Source: Lithospermum erythrorhizon
Lineage: Eukaryota > Streptophyta > Magnoliopsida > Boraginales > Boraginaceae
Direction of reading: 5' to 3'
Assembly: GCA_019722365.1 (NCBI GenBank)
Contig: JADFUC010000709.1
Coordinates: 2,046,001-2,110,000 of the forward strand
Length of the DNA: 64,000 nucleotides
A program made the position numbers and the translations under genes. Shown here piece by piece: positions 12,340 to 23,322 of this stretch (positions are counted from its first letter, which is position 1; each line of letters begins with the position of its first letter). A model generated the notes under the pieces. It was given only the letters and a program-made list of their open reading frames with translations. It had not been told where the DNA came from and made no database searches.

Positions 12340-15238
12340 TCATTGTATCACTGTTGAACTGCCATTTCCTAACAAGTCATCACAGCCTGCTCCATCACAT
12401 AGGCATTCCTGAGGATTCGCGTAAAAGTAATCTTCCTCTTTTGGTTTATCTGCTATAACCCTACGCAGAATTGGCTGGCCCATTCTTTTCTCATGCATGA
12501 CTTGGACTGCAAGAGAGAATTCATCCCATGGAATAGTTTTATTCTCATACATGTTGAGTAATGGTACAAGACCCCTACGATCTAATCGGATTGTCTTCTT
12601 AAAGCCAAGATACCTGCCTCAAATTCAATAAACATGCTCAAAATCTGAAACTAGCCTTTGTAAGAGGTGCATGTTACTGTATTTAATGTTTGTATATTGT
12701 ACCTCCGATGACCTTCAACAACTCTTGCCATATTGCCATCATATGTGGGAATAAATATATTACTTGCAACTGAAACCATAAAATCGAGAGCGGCCATTTG
12801 AGATGAATAATTCTGAAAAGGTCGAAGTTCTTCAGGATCCAGAAGCTTCTCCTTTTTTAACTGCAAATACAATTTTGTAGAATTCGATAAATGAGAAGGC
12901 ACAAGCAAAAGAACAGCAACATAATATCAATAAAGATATATTAATGCAAAACCATTCAATTTCCTCAATATATGCAGTTGAAGCAAAGCATAGGAAAGGT
13001 ATCTCCATTCTTTAATTTACATGAACAGTAAGATCATGTTATCAGGAAGATTGAAAAGATAGTAAGCAGAAGTTACTCACAGTCTTGGGGAAGGCAGTTC
13101 GTAAGGGCCCGAGTCTGCGTTCATCACCATAGATCTCACCAGCTGCAATGTATATTTGGACGTCGTTCCCAAATCCTAATGCTTGCAAAACCAAAGAAGC
13201 TTCCTCTGGGGTTAGAGGACACATGCCCTGAGACCTTCTCTCCTCAGATACTATCTCTTTCTCCCTCCACCAAGGAAAGTCATACCTAAATAAAAGTAAT
13301 TGGACATGTTTTCTTACATTGCAAATTGCACAAAAAAATGAAACACAAATCACGGATAGTCATTTTAATTGTTTCATGGCATTTCTATTCACTAGTCTAG
13401 CAAATATCAGTTTTTACCTAAAATACTAAGACATAATGTTATTTCGAAAGTTACATTATCATGCATCCTTAAGCATCAATCATATATGACTTATGAAATC
13501 GTGGTCAAAATTATCAGCTTATAGTTAATATGGAAGATGTATGTTATGTGTATAAAACTACTTTGAAAATGTTGGTGAATTCTAACAGATTTGAACTGAG
13601 ACCTTAAACCAACAACATGTCCCAATGCCTAAAAGGAGCTCCTGCTGATATTTCAGTGAAGACAAGATAATGGGAATTGTTATGAAAATGTAGATTAATT
13701 CCTGGATTTTATTCTCAAAGCTAAGAGGCAAACGAATAATACCTTAGCTGTTTGAGATGTTCAGCTTCCTCATCTGTGCAACCATGGGTGCAACCTGAGA
13801 AAGCCAACATGTCCATCTCATATCTCAGATGCAAAGAAACATATGGTCCCTTCTGTTGAAGAATGTGGATAAGTTTGTTTCCTAGAGACTCAATCTGGGG
13901 AGTGAATTTCAATGCTTGAAAGTTGACACGACATCTAAGCCTCTGAAGTTCAAGAGGAAGACCATTGTTTGCCAACCGGGCATCTGTCTTGTTAAAACGG
14001 AGTACCTGGTGCTTGCTGAAGAGGGGCAAAATCTGCAAAGTGAATACAAAGGCCATCTCAACTTCAGGCATGCTCTGCTGAATATAGGCTGTCAAAAGAC
14101 GTTTATTCCGTGGTAACACACATACCTGTTCCAAATAGTACTTCTCATTAGACCAACTTATAGGAGGCATTTCTAGTGGTTTGAGTCCATATTTCCTCCC
14201 AAACCTCTTAGGCACTCTTCTAAGAATCCGCACTTCATCCCTCAGGGATCCAATAAAATGCCTCAAGTCAAATATGTCCTCGAAGTTACTGAAATTCAAA
14301 CAACAAAGTGTCATACGAAGAAGAATAGAAAAGGAACTGCCTCCACTTGTAAAATAATAATTGGAATACCTAGGGTCAGCCCAGAATGATGTCTTATCAA
14401 GCTCTGGAACAACCAGTGTGAGATTCAAAAGCCGAGCCACAGTTACCATGTCACAGATCTAAGACACTAAATTTGTCAATATATATGCACCAATAAACTG
14501 AAGTAGAAAGCAAATTATCATATCAATATACCTACCTCAGAACGCATCTGATTTAAACCACCGTTACAGTAGATCATAAGATAGCCATTATTTGAATAGT
14601 TTCCTGCATAGTTTTAAGAGTCTTAATACTCAAACATCATCATAAAAGGTTTGAAATGTAACACATAATTTGCAGATCGAAACTATTTGTCAAGAGCGAT
14701 GGGTTTAGAATGACCTAATCCAAGTCTTCAGATTAAATCCAATATTAGCATTAGGATGTTTAAACTATATTTGTGTTTTTAGGCGTATTAAACTCAGAAA
14801 ACTCTAATTGTCAAATTTCTGCTAAAGTGACTGTCATCTAGATCATCTATTAAAGCCCCCCTTCGATAGAAATCAGACCTACAGACTAATGAAATAAATC
14901 ACAACGCTCGAAAAACCATTCTTACGTTGCATACTCCTATTGATAAACAATAACGACAATCATAAATAAACAGTCAGTAACTCACTAGCAGGCGGATAAC
15001 TTGGTAGCAATGGTGCTGTGTTTTCGACGTGAACTGATAACTGTTTAGATGTAGAAACGGGTGCAAGAGACTGTGGATGCCATAGCTTACTCAATGCAAT
15101 TAGCTGTACTAAACATGTCCATACCAAAATGCTAGAACACACTCTAATAAACCACACTCTTAACCTAGTCCTCTGCACCACTTGACCTGAAACCTGTAAT
15201 GGCACCTTATCATTTAGCAAGCCTGATCTATCCTCCAT
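12340..15238 (-). CDS. O-fucosyltransferase family protein, Golgi type II membrane enzyme
   Basis: Eight exons on the minus strand: 15238-14986, 14603-14536, 14458-14370, 14288-14126, 14032-13743, 13285-13081, 12860-12703 and 12613-12340. They total 1500 nt (499 aa). All introns are GT-AG. The protein has a basic N-terminus, one hydrophobic anchor (about residues 33-49) and a lumenal plant O-fucosyltransferase domain (PF10250 type). The nucleotide-sugar motif GGLNQMR is at residues 99-105, the conserved HLRYEMDM at 259-266, and the family's C-terminal YANPQECLC near 473-481. Family members transfer sugars, in plants often to cell-wall polymers or glycoproteins. The exact acceptor cannot be told from sequence. 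Length and exon phases fit an intact gene. The 5' flank carries a tandem duplication (15389-15583). The gene is transcribed away from the p24 gene, with 2.6 kb between the start codons. Confidence 0.9.
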
Positions 15239-15388
15239 TTCAACGCCTTCATCGCCACATATACATCCCTAAAGCTCACAACCCATTACTAAGATCACCA
15301 AATCAAAACCTCACATACAAATTTCCAATGATGGGTTGAACCAAAATGCCACTACAATCTTCAATGTTCATTGCTTAACCATAAAAAC

Positions 15389-15583
15389 CCAATCTTGATA
15401 TAGCCAAATTAGTATGACAAATACAATATATTCTATTCACCAGATTGAATTAAAGACTCTTCCTTAATAGTTAATACTACAAAAATGCTTAATAAAAATC
15501 CAATCTTTATATAGCCAAATGATAAACACAATACATTCTATTCACCAGATTGAGCTAAAGAATTTCCCTTAATACTACAAAAG
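15389..15583. repeat. Two-copy tandem duplication upstream of the O-fucosyltransferase
   Basis: Copies at about 15389-15485 and 15499-15583 share the words atatagccaaat, ttctattcaccagattga and cttaata...actacaaaa. The second copy is about 12 bp shorter. The repeat lies 150-350 bp 5' of the start codon at 15238, so it could fall in the leader or promoter. Confidence 0.75.
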
Positions 15584-17136
15584 ATCCATTTTTAATCAAA
15601 ACCGAACCTCAAATATCAAGAATCCAAATCAAACCACCAAAAACTGAACAAAAATACAAGAAAATTATCAAAATGCCCTCAAAATTTAACTTGAAAGTAC
15701 CAACTTTGTGTATACACTTAAATGTATTACTATAAGCTAAATTATTAAATAAAATATCGGAAAAAAATCAAATTTGAGGATACCAAGATGAAGAAAATGC
15801 AATGAGTTATAGTAAAAAGAGGAAATAATATTTTATGTGATGAATTTGGGCATGTGAATGCTATCAAATATGTAACCCTAGAGAGATATATAGGTAGAGT
15901 GAATCATATAACAAACTACTTTAAAATATTGAAAGATTAATGGGAAATTGAACAAATCTGGAAATAGAATGAAAACAGAGGTGGATTCATGAGGGAAATT
16001 AATTGATATTATGATGTACACTATAGTACAACTCACAAAAAAATATAAAAAATCAATAACTTTTGGATTACTTTATTTTATTTTACTCCTCTACCTTTTT
16101 TGGTAAATGGTTTTATTAATGGTGAAAAGGGTATTTATTTAGGTGGACAAATGATGAGAAATGATGGTGCTTGGGATTGTAATTATGATTCTTTGTTATG
16201 GAGAAGGGAATTCGATACGATTATTATTAGTGTGATGATTTTATATTTTTTAAATACATATTAGATCGGTATAAAGGATATTTGAATTCAATTTACTAAT
16301 ACTTGGAATAATTAATTTGAAAAAGGCTTTTGGTTGAGAGGCTCACGGGTATACCGTAATTTTACATGTGGTCGCGAGCTATTTTTTTTTATTATACGGC
16401 GGATCTGAACTATTTTGTTGTACGGCGTGCCTGAACACGATTTTGACAAGTAACACTTTCAGAAATAATACATGTTAACCACTAAATGACTTAGTGAAAT
16501 TACTATTCTACCCACAACATATTTTTTAAATGCGGGGAAATATGAAAGACTATTATACCCCACCCAGCCTTTGATTCGCGACCATTCATAAATACGCCCG
16601 CTCCGATTTGCGGCCACGTCCCAGCCTCACTGTATTACCCCTACTCGCTTTAATTACCGTCTGACCTACAATACGCCAAAAGCCGCAGCGTACCAACTAA
16701 CCCTCAAAACCAAATTATCTTAGAAATTTCAACATAAAGATTCAATCTTTACATAAAAATACACATGCAAGTAACCCCCGAACACTTTCGATCATGCATA
16801 TAAAATCGAAAATTGATAAAAGCATAAAAGATAAAAAATAATACCAGGGAAAATAACCTCACGCTCGAGAGATTTGAGCAAAGTGACAATCAACTTTGTA
16901 CGTGGTCCATTTATACTAATGCGATTGTATTGGGTTAGTTAGTTATTTAGTTAAATTGAAATTATTTGTTTTTTGAAGATGATGTGAAAAGGTCTTGGGA
17001 TCGAGGAAAGTTGAGAGCTGAGGGGAGCCTCGATGTGTTATATCACGATCGTCTGATGAATATATATGTGATGAAGCGGATGTGATATGCGTAGTCTTGA
17101 ATGTAAATAAATTATTCTTTGGCCAGAAGTGCCGTC

Positions 17137-17275
17137 GAGGGGAAGGGGTAGAGAGCGAGGATGGGGGGCGGGGAGACGAAATTAATTTGGGGTGTGTGGT
17201 TGTGGGGGGAGTTGTGGGGTGGGGGTGGGGAGTGGAGCCAGTGGGGTGGTAAGAAAGTAAGAGGTGGGGTTTTTT
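17137..17275 (+). other. G-run island with G-quadruplex potential
   Basis: In about 140 bp the plus strand carries at least ten runs of three or more G, including atggggggcgggg, gtgggggga, gtggggtgggggtgggg and gtggggtgg. The surroundings are very AT-rich. It lies 530-670 bp 5' of the p24 start codon. Such spacing permits intramolecular G-quadruplexes; whether they form or matter is inference. Confidence 0.7.
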
Positions 17276-17808
17276 TAGTCTATCTTTCAGATTCGCATAT
17301 TTAGTGTAGTGGGGAACGAAATAGTGATTTAATTAATAGCATGGTCATTCAGTGTGTTTTGGGATAATATAATTAAGGTGCGTCGTATTTTAGTGAAAAT
17401 TAGATTAGGGAGTTGGGGTCTTGGAAATGAGGGAAAAAAAAGTTTAGAGGTTTCATAGGGATGAGTTAGGGGTAATAGGATAAGATCGAAATAATTTAAG
17501 GCCTTGAAAAAGTTTAGGCGCAACAGATGAATTCTGTATATTAGATAGGGGTGTGTCGGACAATAAAGCCCACTTTGAAAGGATCTTAGAAACGAAAAAC
17601 TTAAAAACGGTGTTAGTTTTCATATCTTCTAGTTCTCACAAACCAATCAATCTTTCCATCTAAACACTACCAAATCACAATCATCATCAGTTCGTCACAA
17701 GAACTTGCTCTAAACCAAACCCAATATTTTTTTGTTGAATTAACTCTACCAAAATAACCCAAAAACCAAAATAAAAAAATTCAAGAAAATAATTGTACTT
17801 TATTTATT

Positions 17809-19891
17809 ATGACAATAATTATGATGGGTCAATCAAAAGTCAACAATATAAGATCATGTATTTTATTGATTTTGGTATTTGGGATTTTATCTAGACAAGT
17901 TGAATCAGTTGGATTTGAGCTAAAATCAGGTCACACAAAGTGTATAGCTGAAGAACTCAAGGCTAACTCAATGACTGTTGGAAAATACCATATTGTTAAC
18001 TTGAATGAAGGCACCCCTTTACCTGATTCTCATAAAGTTAAAGTTAGGGTAAGTTTTTTAAGCATAGAGATTCAATGAGTAATTTTTATTTATTTATTTT
18101 GACTCAAATTGAAGATTTTAGCTGCTTTGTGTGAAACCTTCCTACTAACGCCCTCGAGGTCCTTTGTTGGCATACTTCATTGGCCCCTCAGGTTAGGGTA
18201 CTACAGAGGAGTTAAGTTAATCGCGGATGTGCCTCAATTGATAGTACCTAGAGCTCTTTGTTTTTGTAGTTTGATTATAACAAAATTAATGCCAGGGTAA
18301 GCTTTTTCAGCATAAAGATTCAATCTTTATATGATTTATAGTTATTTTGACTTATTTTGACTCAAGCTAAAGATTTAAGCTGTTGAAGTTATTTCATTTG
18401 GTAGTAATTGTAGATTAGCTTAGGGTGAGGTTTTTTCTCTATATAAAGATTCAATTTTTATATGGTTTACTATTGTTTTGGGTTATAGTGACTCAAGTTC
18501 AAGATTTTAGCTGTTTTGTAATTTCATTTGGGAGTAATGGTATATTAGCTTAAGAAGAGATGACTCCATATAGAGTTGGATAAAGACGTTATATTCATAT
18601 AGCCGACTTGCTTAGTTGGATAAGGCATATAGTTTGGTATGGTTTGGTAGGAGTTAATGAGGAATTGGAGTTTAAATGACTGATTTGCTATTGTTTTTGT
18701 TTGAGTGGTTAGATTCTTTTAACCTTTAACTTCATTAATGGCTCATCCTTTATGATTGGTGAATTATTGGTTGGAAATGGGGATTCAATCTATTTATGTA
18801 TAACTACATGTATATAGGCTGCCTTTTGATAATTTGGTGTGGAGCTTGACCTTGTCATGGTATTTTATAGTTTTGGTAGTCCTAGAAGCATAACAAGGAG
18901 AAATCTCATGTAATAATTTATAGTTTTGGTAGTCCTAGAGATTCCGATCCTTTCTTTTCATTTCTTCTTCTTTTTATTCAGTTTTGTAAAGAACAGTTCC
19001 TAGCACAAGGAGGCATTGTTTTTATTTCTTGTTCTTTGCAACAGGTGACATCGAGTTATGGGAATAGCTATCACTCTGCGGACCATGTGTCGGAAGGCCA
19101 TTTTGCATTTCAGGCTGTGGAAGCAGGGGACTACATGACTTGCTTTTTTGCTGATGATCACAATCCACCAATTACTTTCACAGTTGACTTTGAGTGGAAG
19201 TCGGGCATCGCTACTAAGGACTGGTCAAATGTTGCTAAAAAGGGCTCAGTTGAGGTGAACCTTCTCCATTCCTCTCCAATAGATGCATAGGCGTTTGATT
19301 GTTTTTGTAAGTGTAATTTATGTCTGTGGTGGCTTTGTATGATTACCTCGGCACATGTTCTTTATTTATTAAAAGAGTCTCATGTATGATTGCCTCGGCA
19401 CATGTCATCATCCATTTCAGCCTTGACTCGCTGTATTGATTAATGGATCATACATATCTGCAAGGCAATGCCTGAATTTTTCCCAGTTCATCGAAATAAA
19501 TATTTATTCCTTACAAGTAGATATATTTTAATTCCTGGTCTTTTACTTATTGTCACCAGTTAATGGAATTGGAGTTGAAGAAGATGTTCGATACTGTTCA
19601 GTCCATTCATGACGAGATGTTCTATCTTCGTTCAAGGTGTGTGAATCTTTCATCATGTTCTCTAAGATATATATATGCCATTGCTCATTATGTTAACGAT
19701 GAACATCCTTCATTCGAGTCATTCACATGAAATGGTGCTTCTGCAGGGAAGAAGAGATGCAGGAGCTCAACAAGGCGACTAACTCAAAAATGTTTTGGCT
19801 GAGCCTGCTATCACTTTTCGTCTGCATATCCGTGGCAGGATTACAGCTATGGCATCTAAAATCCTTTTTCGAGAAGAAGAAGTTAATCTAA
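17809..19891 (+). CDS. p24-delta family cargo receptor (emp24/gp25L, GOLD domain)
   Basis: Four exons: 17809-18048, 19045-19254, 19560-19636 and 19747-19891, totalling 672 nt (223 aa) with GT-AG introns. A signal peptide (about residues 1-33) precedes a GOLD domain with two cysteines. A coiled-coil segment follows (MELELKKMFDTVQSIHDEMF), then one membrane span and the short tail FFEKKKLI. The tail carries both a di-aromatic signal and a C-terminal KKxx dilysine signal, known in p24 proteins to bind COPII and COPI coats. Family role: sorting of cargo, including GPI-anchored proteins, between ER and Golgi. The sequence fits the plant delta subclass. A second possible start (codon 5 or 6) would barely shorten the protein. 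Intron 1 contains three degenerate copies of its own 5' end (18043-18550) and a SINE-like repeat. Confidence 0.92.
18043..18550 (+). repeat. Three degenerate copies of an exon-intron junction inside p24 intron 1
   Basis: The true donor (gttagg|gtaagtttttt...gattcaat) at 18043-18072 is echoed at 18294-18330 (ccagggtaagctttttcagcataaagattcaat) and 18419-18460 (tagggtgaggttttttctc...gattcaat). Each copy continues through similar gactcaa...aagatttt/taagctg stretches. Unit length varies from about 130 to 250 bp. The copies preserve donor-like sites. Confidence 0.65.
18551..18640 (+). repeat. Dispersed repeat, SINE-like tail
   Basis: The block tagagttggataaagacgtt, then attcatatagccgac, then tagttggataaggc, resembles blocks at 44452-44515 and more weakly at 35436-35505. 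Similar phrases are typical of the 3' region of plant SINE-type repeats. Family assignment is from memory. The copy sits inside p24 intron 1. Confidence 0.45.
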
Positions 19892-20568
19892 TTTGTTAAT
19901 CCATCATCTTATTTCCTCGTTTAGCTTGTTACTTGTAAAATAGCAGTGAATTTAAAACAAATATGAAAGCACTTCAATACAGTTGCACCACATGCATTGA
20001 ATTTCACCACCTACATGTCTTTTAACATGTTGCAAGTTGCAACCCCTTTCAACAGCATCATATATTGCAATTAGAACCTTCAATACTCAGTAATATGGTT
20101 ATTGTAGAGTTTGATTCTTGATTAACAATTTGAGATTCTATCTTGTTTCGAATCTTGCCATAAAATGATAGTATTATTTTTTTAAATGATTTATTTTCTA
20201 ATAGTAGTACTTCCTCCATCCCATAATTTAAGTCCCATTTGACTTTGCACACAAATTAAGAAAATTTCAAATTTTTCTTTTATAATTTAAATTCCTTCTA
20301 TTTCTCTTTTCATATTTAGTCAAAATGGAAACGTATTTTGGGATTTTTTAAAATGGCAAAAACTCCCTTTAATTATGAGATGTATTAGGCATGTCGATGA
20401 TTTTGTGCTTATACTAAATTTTATCACTCAAACATGAAACAGCTCAAGGAAGAAATCAGAAAAGCACATGTGCAAATATGGTTCACGTGTCATAATGTGG
20501 TTCATTCACTAGATTTCCATCAAATCTTTCACTTCCATTTTCATCAACACAAACTTCTAGCTCCAGCC
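19892..20568. other. Spacer with a Stowaway-like MITE end
   Basis: This stretch holds the p24 3' untranslated region and the promoter of the next gene. Near 20206 the words acttcctccatcccataatt and gtcccatttgactttgcac match the conserved end of Stowaway-like elements. The other terminus was not found. An in-frame upstream ATG exists at 20434. Confidence 0.5.
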
Positions 20569-21978
20569 ATGGAAATTGCTATGTCTACTACAATAACCAA
20601 CACAATTAACACACTCTCCAACAAGAGAATAACCAACTTAACTACCTTAACCATATGTCCTAGTTCTTTCTCAAGCCTTAAGCTAAAAAACAAGAACAAC
20701 TCCACCTTCATATTATGTTGTTCAAAGCCTACTAGTGGTGAAGTCAATGCAAAAGATGAAAATATGGCAATTGACTCCAATTCACATTCAAGAAATGAGT
20801 CGAATGAAGCATATGTTGCTTCAAATGAGGCATTTTCTTGTTCAAATTCAGCATATTCAAGGGGGTTAGTGTTTGCTTTAGGCCAAAAGAAGTCGTGGGA
20901 TGATCTCGAAATCGGCTCACCAGTGGTGAAACGGTACCTTAGTGATGATGAAGAAAGGTGGTATATGTGGTACCATGGAAGGTCTAGTACAAATTCAAGA
21001 ATTGATTCAATTGGTGTGGCGGTTTCGAGTAATGGAGTTCATTGGGAGAGGGGTGCAGGGCAAGCAATATCAAGGGGAGATGTAGGCATGGTGATGAGTT
21101 GTGGTGATGATTGGTGGGCATTTGATACACAAAGTGTTAGGCCTTCTGAAATTGTCATTATGTCTAGTTCAAAGGTGAAAGCAGATAGTTCTGTTTATTG
21201 GCTTTACTATACTGGTTTTAGCTCTGAACAGATTGAATTTCTAGACAATTCTCTAGATTTTAGCTTGGAAAATCCAGAGAGGGTGAATAACAATGGAGGG
21301 GATTATGAAAATGGTGGAAATGGGAAGGTGTTCAAGTCCTTGCCAGGTTTAGCAATGAGTCAAGATGGGAGGCATTGGGCTAGAATTGAGGGGGAACATC
21401 ACAGTGGAGCTTTACTCGATGTAGGATCGAATGGTGAATGGGATTCGTTGTTCATAGCCTCGCCCCAAGTTGTTTTCCATGGCAATGCTGATCTGAGGAT
21501 GTATTATCATTCATTTGATGTTGAGAAAGGCCATTTTGCAGTTGGCATAGCAAGGTCAAGAGATGGGATGAAATGGTTGAAATTAGGAAAAATACTCGGG
21601 GGAGGATCAATTGGTTCGTTTGATGAGTATGGCGCGGTTAATGCTCGTGTGGTGAGGAAGCAAAGAGATGGGAAGTATATGATGGTGTATGAAGGTGTGG
21701 ATGCTAATGGGAGGAAGAGGGTTGGAATCGCGGTGTCCCCTGACGGGCTAAAAAATTGGAAGAGGCCTCAAGATGGTCCTGTGCTTGAGGAGTCTAGAGA
21801 TGGATGGGATAGTGAAGGGATTGGATCACCATGTTTGGTGCAAATAAATGGAGATGAAGAGGAATGGAGGTTGTATTATAGAGGAATTGGGAAAGAGGGG
21901 AGGACTGGGATTGGGATGGCAATTTCAAAGGGAGATGATCTCACTAGCTTCAAGAAATGGACTGGATTTCATATGTGA
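20569..21978 (+). CDS. Five-bladed beta-propeller glycosidase-like protein, probably plastid
   Basis: A single exon of 469 codons. I chose the ATG at 20569 because its context is gccATGg and it gives a Ser/Thr/Asn-rich N-terminus of about 60 residues poor in acidic residues, typical of a plastid transit peptide. The open frame extends 45 codons upstream to 20434, but that part is His/Phe-rich and does not look like a targeting sequence. The body shows repeated blade-like units: RWYMWYHGR, YWLYYTGF, LRMYYHSFD, YMMVYEGVD and WRLYYRG. Each is accompanied by a GIAVSxDG- or GIARSRDG-type turn, as in the arabinanase/levansucrase/invertase fold (GH43/GH32 relatives). Plant members of this group are poorly characterised, so I assign no substrate. 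Absence of introns and intact length suggest a working gene. Confidence 0.85.
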   Translation: MEIAMSTTITNTINTLSNKRITNLTTLTICPSSFSSLKLKNKNNSTFILCCSKPTSGEVNAKDENMAIDSNSHSRNESNEAYVASNEAFSCSNSAYSRGLVFALGQKKSWDDLEIGSPVVKRYLSDDEERWYMWYHGRSSTNSRIDSIGVAVSSNGVHWERGAGQAISRGDVGMVMSCGDDWWAFDTQSVRPSEIVIMSSSKVKADSSVYWLYYTGFSSEQIEFLDNSLDFSLENPERVNNNGGDYENGGNGKVFKSLPGLAMSQDGRHWARIEGEHHSGALLDVGSNGEWDSLFIASPQVVFHGNADLRMYYHSFDVEKGHFAVGIARSRDGMKWLKLGKILGGGSIGSFDEYGAVNARVVRKQRDGKYMMVYEGVDANGRKRVGIAVSPDGLKNWKRPQDGPVLEESRDGWDSEGIGSPCLVQINGDEEEWRLYYRGIGKEGRTGIGMAISKGDDLTSFKKWTGFHM

Positions 21979-22317
21979 AGCTTTGTTTTTGAAGTTGTAT
22001 TATTGTGAAATGAGTCTTTTACATGTTACTTTGTGACAATTTGGCTTTGATTTTGCATGTTGTGGGGTTTAAAGTGACAAAAATGTCATTCTTCTTTATC
22101 TTAAACTTAGTTGACATCAAATTGACTTTTCATAATTTATGGTGAGAAGGTTAATTCCTAATATTACCTTGATAAATGTTTTATTTTTAATTTTATATTT
22201 AAATCGCTTATAAAAAGATTGTCGCGTTTTAATTTTAATGAGTTCTTTACCGATTTGAATTGAATAAGCTTGTGTGTTATATATTTGTTTTTAAAAATAT
22301 CGATATATAGTATTTTC

Positions 22318-22535
22318 AACGCGAGGTCTCCACTTAAAAGTCGGTAAGGCCCAGTGTATAGGGGCGTAGCATGCCCGGTGTCGAAGGTCAAAGGAAGTTG
22401 GTGACCTGGTAGCGAGGGGGCCGGCGGCAAAGCCAAATGAGCGGCCCGTAGCCTCAGCGGTCTGGGTAGTGCTTGTCGGGTAAGTTCGGGACCTTGATAA
22501 CGGTTGGAGCCTTTGACTCTCGGAGGGATTGCGTT
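22318..22535 (+). pseudogene. Nuclear insertion of plastid 23S rRNA (decayed fragment)
   Basis: This is a sharply GC-richer patch in AT-rich DNA. Its words match the plastid/bacterial 23S rRNA domain IV-V region in the right order: gaggtctcc...aagtcg, a cagtgtataggggc block, tgcccggtgtcgaaggtcaa, ggaagttggtgacctg, then ccggcg...aaagcc, gcggccgta-like gcggcccgtagcc, tgtcgggtaagttc and finally actctcggag. Many substitutions and indels (for example a missing stretch where the ataacggtcctaagg block belongs) show that it is an old, non-functional transfer. The recognition rests on memory of rRNA sequence. Confidence 0.8.
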
Positions 22536-23180
22536 ATGATAAACGATAATTTTGATTCAGAATAAAAGTTTTAGCGGATCTTTTATCAGAGATCGTAGGA
22601 TTTGGTAGTCTTTGTGTGAAAGAAGGCAATCCCAACAATCTTTTTAGTAGTAATAGAGGTAGTATTAATTTATAAACAAAGTTGTTACTCAATTTATTTT
22701 TATCAATCCCTGTGTCTAGAACACTTTCACGGACACTCTATATAATCCATCGAGATTGAATTTAGAGTTAAAAAATACATTGATCAATTGAGTCAACTTC
22801 GAGCTCGAGCTCGGTAAAATTTAATGAGCCACTAACTTAGCTTGAATAGTCATCCAATCAAGCTAAAATTTCACCATCGAGGGCTCGGCTCGATTCATTT
22901 ACATACTTAAAGCAAAGAATGTGGAAATGTAATCCTGAACGACATAAGAAATGTAAAATAGCATTCTCTTGATATGAGTTCGGTCAATCCCATTTCCTTG
23001 ATTGAGGTAGATCGCATGATTAACTTCTCCATATTCAGTGTGAGTTCGATTAGTCGCTCATGCGATTGAGTATATCATATGATTCAACATTCGTGATATC
23101 TGCAATAGGAAGCTGATATATCGTTAGTACGACTGTTTGATAATTTAAAAAAAAATGTGAAAATTTCCATAATGTGCAAG

Positions 23181-23208
23181 TGTAACGGTCATGTCCATTA
23201 CCGTTACA
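23181..23208. promoter_or_regulatory. Perfect inverted pair of AACGGT (MYB/MSA-like) boxes
   Basis: The 9-bp arms tgtaacggt and accgttaca face each other across 10 bp, 115-142 bp upstream of the SET-gene ATG. AACGG is the core of three-repeat MYB (MSA-type) binding sites known from G2/M genes. Function here is inference. Confidence 0.4.
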
Positions 23209-23268
23209 AGATCCAAGAATTTTCAAATGTTTGTTATACATCAATTCTTGATCCAATTTATTTCTTCA

Positions 23269-23279
23269 AATATATAAAA
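23269..23279 (+). promoter_or_regulatory. TATA box candidate of the TPR-SET gene
   Basis: The word aatatataaaa lies about 45 bp before the ATG at 23323, which would give a 5' leader of roughly 20 nt. No better candidate is seen close by. Confidence 0.4.
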
Positions 23280-23322
23280 CAATCCCAATTCAATCATTGT
23301 TGCAAATCAACACCTACTAAAA

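Larger units (their letters stand above)
15239..17808. other. Shared 5' spacer of two divergent genes
   Basis: This lies between the O-fucosyltransferase (-) and p24-delta (+) start codons, so it must hold both promoters. It contains a two-copy duplication at 15389-15583, an odd GC-richer patch at about 16370-16690 (cggcggatctgaac, tacggcgtgcctgaac, cgcgaccattcataa) that looks like a repeat remnant, and a G-run island at 17137-17275. No open frame is convincing. Confidence 0.55.
21979..23322. other. Intergenic DNA with plastid rRNA and TE fragments
   Basis: Besides the plastid 23S fragment (22318-22535), a patch at 22795-22890 (gagctcgagctcgg, gggctcggctcgattcattt) resembles the ends of common hAT-like plant repeats. 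The remainder is AT-rich. The last 150 bp form the promoter region of the SET gene. Confidence 0.5.

Noticed and set aside
13916..14116. 66-codon plus-strand frame
   Set aside because: Antisense to an O-fucosyltransferase exon and intron.
20434..20568. Upstream in-frame ATG extending the beta-propeller protein by 45 residues
   Set aside because: The extension is His/Phe-rich, unlike a targeting peptide, while the ATG at 20569 has a better context and yields a plastid-like N-terminus.
22164..22436. 90-codon minus-strand open frame
   Set aside because: It runs across the plastid rRNA fragment and has no protein family features.
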